Shown in pieces: positions 1-4,554 of a DNA stretch of 7,311 nt. The position numbers were made by a program, and so were the translations under genes. Origin of the DNA: Longimicrobium sp. (GTDB taxonomy: Bacteria; Gemmatimonadota; Gemmatimonadetes; Longimicrobiales; Longimicrobiaceae); assembly GCA_030446945.1 (NCBI GenBank), contig JAUJMI010000183.1, positions 1 to 7,311 on the forward strand. The letters run 5' to 3'. The notes below the pieces were generated by a model. That model ran no database searches. It was given only the letters and a program-made list of their open reading frames with translations, and was not told the origin of the DNA. Each line of letters starts with the position of its first letter. The stretch's first letter is position 1.

Positions 1-173
1 AGCCGCGCCTCGTCCTCGGGAAGCTTGCGGCCCAGCAGCCGCACGAACGCCTCCTGGGCCATGTCGTCCGCCGCGTCCGTGTCGCCGGTGAGGCGGTGAA
101 GGTAGCGGAAGAGCGACGGATACACCCGCCGGAAGAGGGCGTCGTAGTCCGCGCCGGCCTCCGGCGCGCTCAC
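1..173 (-). CDS. ECF-type RNA polymerase sigma factor, N-terminal part (cut by window edge)
   Basis: Translation from the GTG at 173 begins MSAPEAGADYDALFRRVYPS and continues with a region-2-like helix (LFRYLHRLTGDTDAADDMAQ followed by EAFVRLL). The pattern 'Y..LFR......TGD...ADD.AQE.F.RL' is the core-RNA-polymerase-binding sigma-2 region of the ECF (extracytoplasmic function) sigma-70 family. These proteins direct RNA polymerase to stress or envelope-response promoters. Only about 57 residues are present, so the promoter-recognition region 4 and any anti-sigma partner lie beyond the left edge. The GTG start is chosen because a GAGG Shine-Dalgarno sits 7 nt upstream and the region-2 homology begins about 10 residues in, as is usual for ECF factors. 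A further in-frame GTG at 236 is possible but would add a low-complexity Pro/Ala stretch. The gene follows the plug protein in the same direction after a 193-bp gap, so it may have its own promoter. The sub-group cannot be assigned from this fragment. Confidence 0.88.
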   Translation of the reverse strand, partial: MSAPEAGADYDALFRRVYPSLFRYLHRLTGDTDAADDMAQEAFVRLLGRKLPEDEAR

Positions 174-180
174 GCTGGTG

Positions 181-184
181 CCTC
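181..184 (-). promoter_or_regulatory. Shine-Dalgarno of the sigma factor gene
   Basis: GAGG on the minus strand, 7 nt before the GTG at 173. It decides the start codon, and it lies only 2 nt from the proximal arm of the inverted-repeat set at 187-214. Confidence 0.55.
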
Positions 185-186
185 GC

Positions 187-214
187 CGCGGCGGGGCCGC
201 CGCGTCCGCGGCGG
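187..214. repeat. Three-armed inverted repeat upstream of the sigma factor
   Basis: The octamer CGCGGCGG is at 187-194, its exact reverse complement CCGCCGCG at 197-204, and CGCGGCGG again at 207-214, with 2-nt spacers. The middle arm can pair with either neighbour but not both. In the mRNA of the downstream gene, the arm at 187-194 ends 2 nt before the Shine-Dalgarno. The set could be an mRNA switch or hairpin, or a row of three protein half-sites. Chance palindromes are commoner in DNA this rich in GC, so function is only inferred. Confidence 0.5.
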
Positions 215-279
215 AAAGGGAGCGCAGGGGGTGCACAGGGGTCGGCCCGGCATCACGTGGAAGTTGGGCGCCGCGGAGC

Positions 280-307
280 GCCGGGCGGCGAGGGGAACCG
301 GCCCGGC
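280..307 (-). terminator. Hairpin downstream of the plug protein gene (possible terminator)
   Basis: GCCGGGC (280-286) and GCCCGGC (301-307) form perfect 7-bp arms around a 14-nt loop, about 60 nt past the plug protein stop codon. There is no U-tract, so a classical intrinsic terminator is not supported; it may only protect the transcript end or be chance. Confidence 0.25.
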
Positions 308-366
308 CGCCGCGTGGCGCGTCAGCGGGTGGTAAACGAGTGACGGGCCGCCGCTGTGACAACCCC

Positions 367-2283
367 CTAGCGGCTGCGCGTCCAGATCAGGATCACCCCG
401 CACTCGTTGCCCCGGTGCCGGTACTGCGCCGGGGCCAGCGCGTCGCGGGCGTACACCTCGATCCCCTCCACCTCCTGCGCTTTGAGGAAGTCGAGGGTGA
501 ACTCCCCCTCCAGCCCAAAGCGCTGCCCGTCCAGGTACACGGTCGGGGAGCACCCCGGTATGCCCGGAGGCAGCACGCCGGAGTCGGGGTCTGCGCGGCG
601 CGCGGGCGTCGCGGGCAAGACGGTCATGTCGTTCGTTCCGGCCCCCATGCCACGCACGGCGACCTTGCCGTTGCTCACAACCAGGGAAGGGACGGTGGAG
701 AGGAGGTCGGTGACCCCGCGCACCCTCAGCTGGTCGATGCGGCTGCGGGTGATGAAGTGACCCGAGATCACCCCCCGTCCCGCCACGCGGTCGTAGAAGC
801 CGCCGAAGCCGCGCGCCGCGCGCGCCGTCACCCCTTCCAGCATCACCGGCGCTTCGGTCGTGTCCGCCCTCGCCACCCGCAGGGGTTCCGCCGGGGCCGG
901 GGCGCGCCGGGCGCTCGGCGGGGCGGACGCCAGGAGCACCGGGGCCGGCGGCGGGCCATCCGCCGCCACCGTGACGCGCTGCCGCGGCGGGATCACCTCC
1001 AGCGCGTCCAGCCGCGGGTGGGCGAAGGAGACTGTGTACTCCCCCGCCTGCAGACCCGGGATCGCGAACTCGCCCGCGGAGTCGGCCACCGCCTCGTGGC
1101 TCGTCCCGGAGATAAAGACGTGCGCCCCCGCCAGCGGTGCCCCCGTGTGGTCGGCCACGCGCCCGGCGAGCGCCACGCGGACGGCGGCGCGCCCCAGCGG
1201 GGTGCCGTCCGCGGCGTGCACCGCGCTGACCTCGCCCCCCTGCTCGCGGATCCCGGAGAGGCGCGCGCGCCTCTCCACCGCCAGCCCGGACGTCATCCGG
1301 GTGGCGCGGACGCTCTGGTCCACCGTGATCGCGGGCACCCGCACCCACCAGCGCTGCACGATCCACCCGCCGCCGGGGCTGCGCCCGAACTCCACGCGCC
1401 CGCCCAGCTTGTCGCTGGCGATCTCCGCGTCCAGGTTCGCGTAGCGGTACTCCATGTGCCTCAGCTCCCGCGTGGCGCGGTCCACCCACAGCACACCGGC
1501 CACATCGGGAAGGCGTCGCCCCGCCACCGGCTGGAAGGCGATCCCTACGCGCCCCGCGTTCTCTCCCTCCCCCGGCACCAGGCGGAAGCAGTGGCCGTCC
1601 AGGAAGGCGTCGGAAAGAAGCGCCTGCGCGTCGGGGGCGTGGTAGAAGGTACCCTGGGGGGTCGTCTGCACGTACCCGTCGCGCGCCAGCTGCTCCGCGG
1701 GAAGGCTGCGGAAGGCGTGCGGCCCCGCCGAGGTGGACCGCTTGCGGTCTTCCGAAAGGACGCGCAGGTCGCCGACGGTGAGGTCGCGCGTGTAGTGGTC
1801 CACGCGGAAGCGGAGCGATTGCCGCTCCTGGAGGTACGCCGCGGCGTCCAGCGCCTTGCGCGCCTCGTTCCACACCGCGGCGGTGGCCGTCCCCTCCTCG
1901 GGCCGCACCTCGCAGCGGCGGCGCGCCCCGCCGGTCACCGCCTCCAGCGTCACGGCGCGCGCCGTCCCCTCCATGCGGTAGGACCGCGTCTCGCCGGCCG
2001 TCAGCGCCAGCGCGGGCGACTCCGTGACCCGGAAGCCGATCCGCTCCGCCCGGAGCCGGTAGCTCCCCGCCCCGGGCGCGCGCAGGGTGAAGCGCCCGGC
2101 TAGGTCGGTCAGAACCCGCCCTCGCACCTTCCCTTCCGCGTCCAGCAGCACCACCATGGCGCCGGGCAGCGGGCTGTGCGCGGCGTCCACCAGCTCACCC
2201 TGCACCGTCTGCGCGGCCAGCGGCCGTGCGGCGAGAAGCAGCGCCAGGAGCGCCAGGACCCGCGGCAAGGGGATGGGACGCAT
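367..2283 (-). CDS. Secreted carboxypeptidase-regulatory-like protein with C-terminal TonB-type plug domain, no beta-barrel
   Basis: This 638-residue exported protein is of a kind frequent in Gemmatimonadota; its substrate is unknown. Residues 1-24 are a Sec signal peptide (Arg, a Leu/Ala core, then PLAA before QT). Residues about 25-105 form a first carboxypeptidase-regulatory-like beta domain (VQGELVDAAHSPLPGAMVVL, later TDLAGRFTLRAPGAGSYRL). Residues about 125-350 are an uncharacterised middle region (FLDGHCFRLV, GVLWVDRATRELRHMEYRYANL). A second regulatory-like domain spans about 372-450 (GRVADHTGAPLAGAHVFISG), followed by a Pro/Ala linker at about 444-466. Residues about 475-638 resemble a TonB-receptor plug (GHFITRSRIDQL, TDLLSTVPSLVV, TVYLDGQRF, EVEGIEVY) and end at CGVILIWTRSR. 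A true TonB receptor would continue into a 22-strand barrel; here the protein stops. The four cysteines C124, C232, C578 and C628 allow disulfides. The ATG at 2283 has GAGGA 8 nt upstream. The permease gene is 81 bp upstream in the same direction, so one transcript is likely. An envelope, probably periplasmic or outer-membrane, role is inferred. Confidence 0.88.
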   Translation of the reverse strand: MRPIPLPRVLALLALLLAARPLAAQTVQGELVDAAHSPLPGAMVVLLDAEGKVRGRVLTDLAGRFTLRAPGAGSYRLRAERIGFRVTESPALALTAGETRSYRMEGTARAVTLEAVTGGARRRCEVRPEEGTATAAVWNEARKALDAAAYLQERQSLRFRVDHYTRDLTVGDLRVLSEDRKRSTSAGPHAFRSLPAEQLARDGYVQTTPQGTFYHAPDAQALLSDAFLDGHCFRLVPGEGENAGRVGIAFQPVAGRRLPDVAGVLWVDRATRELRHMEYRYANLDAEIASDKLGGRVEFGRSPGGGWIVQRWWVRVPAITVDQSVRATRMTSGLAVERRARLSGIREQGGEVSAVHAADGTPLGRAAVRVALAGRVADHTGAPLAGAHVFISGTSHEAVADSAGEFAIPGLQAGEYTVSFAHPRLDALEVIPPRQRVTVAADGPPPAPVLLASAPPSARRAPAPAEPLRVARADTTEAPVMLEGVTARAARGFGGFYDRVAGRGVISGHFITRSRIDQLRVRGVTDLLSTVPSLVVSNGKVAVRGMGAGTNDMTVLPATPARRADPDSGVLPPGIPGCSPTVYLDGQRFGLEGEFTLDFLKAQEVEGIEVYARDALAPAQYRHRGNECGVILIWTRSR

Positions 2284-2291
2284 GGACGGGG

Positions 2292-2296
2292 TCCTC
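2292..2296 (-). promoter_or_regulatory. Shine-Dalgarno of the plug protein gene
   Basis: GAGGA on the minus strand, 8 nt before the ATG at 2283. It supports the start that gives a clean signal peptide. Confidence 0.55.
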
Positions 2297-2364
2297 GGCG
2301 TTGCGGGGGAGGCCGGAAGAGCGGGACCGGGTGGAACGCGCGGCGCCCGCCCGTTTCTGACAGG

Positions 2365-3441
2365 CTACTGCCAGCGGAACGTCTTCAGCGCCAGGAGGGA
2401 GGCCCCGGCCGTCCACGCCAGCATGATCGCCGCTTCGGGCGCCACGGCCGCCATCCCCTGCCCCTCGTTGTACACGGCCCGCAGCGCGTCGTTGAGGGCG
2501 GTGAGCGGAAGCGCCTGGATGACGGGCTGCAGCGCCGCCGGGTAGCGCGACGCCGAGAAGAACACTCCCGAGAGCACGAACATGGGGAGCATCACCACGT
2601 TCAGCACCCCGCTCACCCCTTCGATGGTGCGCGCGCGCGACGCCGCCAGAAGCCCGATCCCCGCGAAGGTGAGCGCCCCCAGGAATATCAGCGCCGACAG
2701 CAGGAGGATCGAGCCCTGCGGCCTCACCCCGAACGCCAGCCAGGCGAAGATCACCAGCGGCGGCACCTCGAGCAGGAGAAAGCAGAGGCGCGCCGCCATC
2801 TGCGCCACGAGGAAGTCGCCGCGGCGCATGGGGGTGGAGACGAGGCGCTTGAGCTGCTTCTTCTGCCTCATCTGCACCAGCCCGAAGCCGAGCCCCCACA
2901 TTCCGGTGCTCATCAGGTTGAGCCCGATCAGCCCGGGGATCACCCAGTCGATGTAGCGCCCGCCCGGCGTCCGCACCCCGTCGTCGCGCGTGGCGACGGG
3001 GCGGGGCGTGCCGGCTCCTCGCTGCAGCGCGTCGTCGGCCAGCAGGCGGGCCACACGGCTCTCCTCGCGCCCCGGATCGTAGCGGAAGACGACCTCGTCC
3101 TTCCCTGCCAGCACCACCGCCACCTCGCCGCGCCGCAGTGCCCGCTCGGCGCGTGGGGGCTCCAGCACGCGCACCTCCACCTCGCGCGCGCCGCGCAGCG
3201 CCGGCAGAAAGCGCTCCGCCGCGCTCCCCCGTTCCACCCCCACGGCGGCCCTCTGCACCGGCTGCTCCCGGAACGCGACCCCCAGCCCCACTGCCATCAG
3301 GATCGGGAACACGAACGTCCAGAACAGCGCCTCCGGCTCCCGCAGGAACGAGCGGATCCGCGCGAGCGTCAGCTCGCGCATGGGGCTCAGGCGTTCGGGA
3401 GTGTGCGTGGGGGCCGGTGCCGCGGGATCAATCGTCCTCAT
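2365..3441 (-). CDS. ABC-2 type transporter permease
   Basis: This is an integral inner-membrane subunit of an ABC-2 exporter (the drug, polysaccharide and lipid export class), about 358 residues from the ATG at 3441. Counting from that start, TM1 is at about 40-57 (LFWTFVFPILMAVGLGVAF). A soluble, probably extracytoplasmic, domain of about 100 residues follows. Further membrane segments lie at about 165-187, 212-237, 244-267, 278-296 and 332-353. The family signature near the fifth helix is clear: SGVFFSASRYPAALQPVIQA followed by LPLTALNDALRAV. The cytoplasmic loop QMRQKKQLKRLVSTPMRRGDF is typical of the coupling region between TM2 and TM3. No ATPase gene is beside it: upstream is a divergent non-coding region and downstream is the plug protein. 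Its partner must be encoded elsewhere, or it pairs with a shared ATPase. Starts at 3450 (TTG) and 3381 (ATG, giving MRELTLARIRSF) are also possible, and none has a good Shine-Dalgarno. The substrate cannot be told. Confidence 0.9.
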   Translation of the reverse strand: MRTIDPAAPAPTHTPERLSPMRELTLARIRSFLREPEALFWTFVFPILMAVGLGVAFREQPVQRAAVGVERGSAAERFLPALRGAREVEVRVLEPPRAERALRRGEVAVVLAGKDEVVFRYDPGREESRVARLLADDALQRGAGTPRPVATRDDGVRTPGGRYIDWVIPGLIGLNLMSTGMWGLGFGLVQMRQKKQLKRLVSTPMRRGDFLVAQMAARLCFLLLEVPPLVIFAWLAFGVRPQGSILLLSALIFLGALTFAGIGLLAASRARTIEGVSGVLNVVMLPMFVLSGVFFSASRYPAALQPVIQALPLTALNDALRAVYNEGQGMAAVAPEAAIMLAWTAGASLLALKTFRWQ

Positions 3442-3448
3442 GCGCGCC

Positions 3449-3475
3449 AATCTAACACGCCGGCAGGGCCGTCAC
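3449..3475 (-). promoter_or_regulatory. Candidate promoter of the permease gene, possibly leaderless
   Basis: On the minus strand TAGATT (3454-3449) fits a TAnnnT -10 element and lies 7 nt before the A of the ATG at 3441. GTGACG (3475-3470) matches TTGACA at four of six positions with a short 15-nt spacer. No Shine-Dalgarno lies between, so transcription could start at the A of the ATG. This is pattern matching only. Confidence 0.25.
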
Positions 3476-3513
3476 CCAGCGGTACCCGAGAGTTGCCGAC
3501 GTGAACGATACGT

Positions 3514-3528
3514 CACCACCCGGTGGTG
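3514..3528. promoter_or_regulatory. Near-perfect palindrome, possible operator
   Basis: CACCACC-C-GGTGGTG has two 7-bp arms around a single central base, in the divergent promoter region and about 70 bp upstream of the permease ATG. The 15-bp two-fold symmetry suits a dimeric regulator, but no second copy or known operator match was recognised. Confidence 0.3.
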
Positions 3529-3761
3529 CACACAAGGTAACCCACGTGCGTCCGGCAGCGATGGGCGCGCACGACGCGACCTGCACGCGATCGCTACGGG
3601 AGCGCACGCATGGAGCACCGCTTTCCGCACGGATCTCGCGCATCGTCACGATACCGGCTGTGGCTCGCGTTTGGCACGGGGAACGCGGTCTTGCTGCGCC
3701 GGGTACGCGTCCCCGATGCTGCCGCGGGACGCACTCGCCCCGACCTCGCTCCACTGCCGGG

Positions 3762-4262
3762 ATGATGATGAAGATACGAACTCTGAGCTTTTCGCTGATC
3801 ATGTCCGGGCTGGCTGCCTGTACTCCGCCGGCTCCTCCCGCGGCCGCGCCGGTGCCCCTGCCACCGTCCGCGCCGGCGCCGAGTGCGGAGGAGGTGGAGC
3901 GCGCATCGGAGGAGCAGGCCCGGCGCTCGTGGGAGCAGGCGACGGCGCTGGGCCGGCAGGGCCGTTGGGGGGAGGCGGAGGCGCTCCTTCGCAGGGCGGT
4001 CCAGCAGCGCCCCTCGAATCCCACGTATCACCTGGCGCTGTCCAACGCGCTGGTGCAGCAGTCCCGCGAGAGCGAGGCCGCGGATGCGCTCTGGGCCGGC
4101 ATCCGCGCGCAGGAGGCGGTGCCGAGCCCCAACCATCGCGTCCTGGTGGTGGACTACGAGCGGCTGGTGGAGCTCCTCACGCGCGTGGGCCGCGCCGGCG
4201 AGGCGCAGCAGGCCCGCGCCCGCCAGGCCGAGCACCGCCGCCTCCGCGACGCCGCCGGGTGA
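3762..4262 (+). CDS. Small TPR-type lipoprotein
   Basis: The protein has 166 residues counted from the first of three consecutive ATGs (3762, 3765, 3768). The N-terminus is a type II signal peptide: basic MMMKIRT, a hydrophobic stretch, and the lipobox LAAC with the lipidated cysteine at residue 20. A Pro/Ala-rich tether follows (about 21-41). The mature part is alpha-helical with TPR-like repeats. The first is at about 57-90 (WEQATALGRQGRWGEAEALL then RRAVQQRPSN, with the usual small/aromatic spacing and a Pro near the end of helix B), the second at about 88-121 (YHLALSNALVQQSRESEAAD then ALWAGI). A further helical stretch (DYERLVELLTRVGRAGEAQQ) may be a third, partial repeat. TPR lipoproteins usually act as membrane-anchored protein-binding adaptors; the partner here is unknown. 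The frame is open up to 3501, but a longer start would bury the signal peptide. The ribosome site is weak (GGGA just before the ATG run). It is the only + strand gene, divergent from the permease. Confidence 0.82.
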   Translation: MMMKIRTLSFSLIMSGLAACTPPAPPAAAPVPLPPSAPAPSAEEVERASEEQARRSWEQATALGRQGRWGEAEALLRRAVQQRPSNPTYHLALSNALVQQSRESEAADALWAGIRAQEAVPSPNHRVLVVDYERLVELLTRVGRAGEAQQARARQAEHRRLRDAAG

Positions 4263-4266
4263 ATGG

Positions 4267-4306
4267 GCGGAAATGCGTCAGTGCGCTGGTGCAGTAGTGC
4301 GGCTAG
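4267..4306. repeat. Degenerate 8-bp tandem repeat, five units
   Basis: Five consecutive octamers follow the pattern GCGNNNGT: GCGGAAAT, GCGTCAGT, GCGCTGGT, GCAGTAGT and GCGGCTAG, the last imperfect. The period is exactly 8 with no indels. The array starts 4 bp after the lipoprotein stop codon and runs directly into the palindromic repeat. Confidence 0.6.
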
Positions 4307-4374
4307 ATCCTTCGGTCGCCGCAGGAGCTCGGAGTGCACCGCCGTCCTCGACGGCGCGGCTCTCTCAGGATGAC
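4305..4374. repeat. REP-like dispersed palindromic repeat (GATCCTTCGG ... CTCAGGATGAC)
   Basis: The outer ends AGATCCTTCGG and CTCAGGATGAC contain complementary ATCCT/AGGAT arms. They resemble the widespread intergenic repeat read as GTCATCCTGAG...CGAAGGATCT in many environmental bacteria. Inside is a perfect hairpin, CGCCGTC (4340-4346) and GACGGCG (4350-4356) around CTC. Whether it is multi-copy in this genome cannot be seen from one copy. Confidence 0.5.
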
Positions 4375-4386
4375 AGGGTGGGTGTC

Positions 4387-4404
4387 ATGCCGCGTCCGAG
4401 GCAT
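4387..4404. repeat. Small inverted repeat ATGCC/GGCAT
   Basis: ATGCC (4387-4391) and GGCAT (4400-4404) flank an 8-nt loop just after the REP-like repeat. The arms are short, so this could be chance. Confidence 0.25.
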
Positions 4405-4457
4405 CCGAGCCGGCTTCAGGCGCCTTCCCGTGGTTCCAGCCGGGGGCGTCAGCACCC

Positions 4458-4489
4458 GGTGCCGGGCCTCGGTGCCGCCCCCCGGCACC
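4458..4489. terminator. Strong hairpin between convergent genes, possible two-way terminator
   Basis: GGTGCCGGG (4458-4466) and CCCGGCACC (4481-4489) form a perfect 9-bp stem with a 14-nt loop. A second, mutually exclusive stem pairs GGTGCCG (4471-4477) with CGGCACC (4483-4489) around a C5 loop. No U-tract follows on either strand, so factor-independent termination is uncertain, but the position between two convergent stops fits. Confidence 0.4.
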
Positions 4490-4505
4490 AATCCAGCCCC
4501 ACGAT

Positions 4506-4539
4506 CCTGCGAAGGCAGGCTTCCCGCGGCCGTTGCCGC
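4506..4539 (-). terminator. Two short stem-loops just past the oligopeptidase stop
   Basis: On the minus strand GCGGC-AACG-GCCGC (4539-4526) and CCTGC-CTTC-GCAGG (4519-4506) follow the TAG stop by about 16 and 36 nt. Each has a 5-bp perfect stem and a tetraloop. The second resembles the CCTGCCTTCGCAGG core of common intergenic repeats. There is no U-tract. Confidence 0.3.
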
Positions 4540-4554
4540 CGTTCCAACCGCCCG

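Larger units (their letters stand above)
174..366. other. Non-coding gap between plug protein and sigma factor
   Basis: No open frame here has coding character. It holds the three-armed repeat at 187-214, the sigma factor ribosome site, and a possible termination hairpin at 280-307. I see no convincing -35/-10 pair. Confidence 0.6.
3442..3761. other. Divergent intergenic region between permease and lipoprotein genes
   Basis: About 320 bp separate two genes that point away from each other, so both promoters should lie here. The base composition is visibly less GC-rich and less codon-biased than the genes, and no frame looks coding. Frames that stay open from 3380 or 3501 on the + strand give Arg/His/Cys-rich translations without domains. 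It holds the candidate permease promoter at the left end and a near-palindrome at 3514-3528. I could not find a convincing promoter for the lipoprotein. Confidence 0.6.
4263..4554. other. Convergent intergenic region rich in repeats and hairpins
   Basis: This 292-bp gap lies between the stop codons of the convergent lipoprotein and oligopeptidase genes. It has no coding frame of its own. It contains an octamer array (4267-4306), a dispersed-repeat-like palindrome (4305-4374), competing hairpins (4457-4489) and two small stem-loops just past the oligopeptidase stop (4506-4539). Such an accumulation is typical of a spot where repeats are tolerated because no promoter is disrupted. Confidence 0.65.

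Noticed and set aside
178..2103. Open frame of about 640 codons on the + strand, antisense to the plug protein
   Set aside because: The minus-strand gene has a signal peptide, recognisable domains and a ribosome site. The + frame gives Arg/His/Pro/Gly-rich sequence with no fold and starts inside a GC palindrome.
3501..3761. N-terminal extension of the lipoprotein gene from a GTG at 3501
   Set aside because: It would add 87 residues rich in Arg, His and Cys and place the lipobox in the interior, where lipoprotein signal peptidase processing would not work. The ATG run at 3762 gives a normal signal peptide.
4263..4554. CRISPR array or tRNA in the repeat-rich gap
   Set aside because: The octamers are too short and have no spacers, and the hairpins do not form a cloverleaf or carry a CCA-type acceptor. 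Nothing resembling an rRNA or tRNA was seen anywhere in the window.
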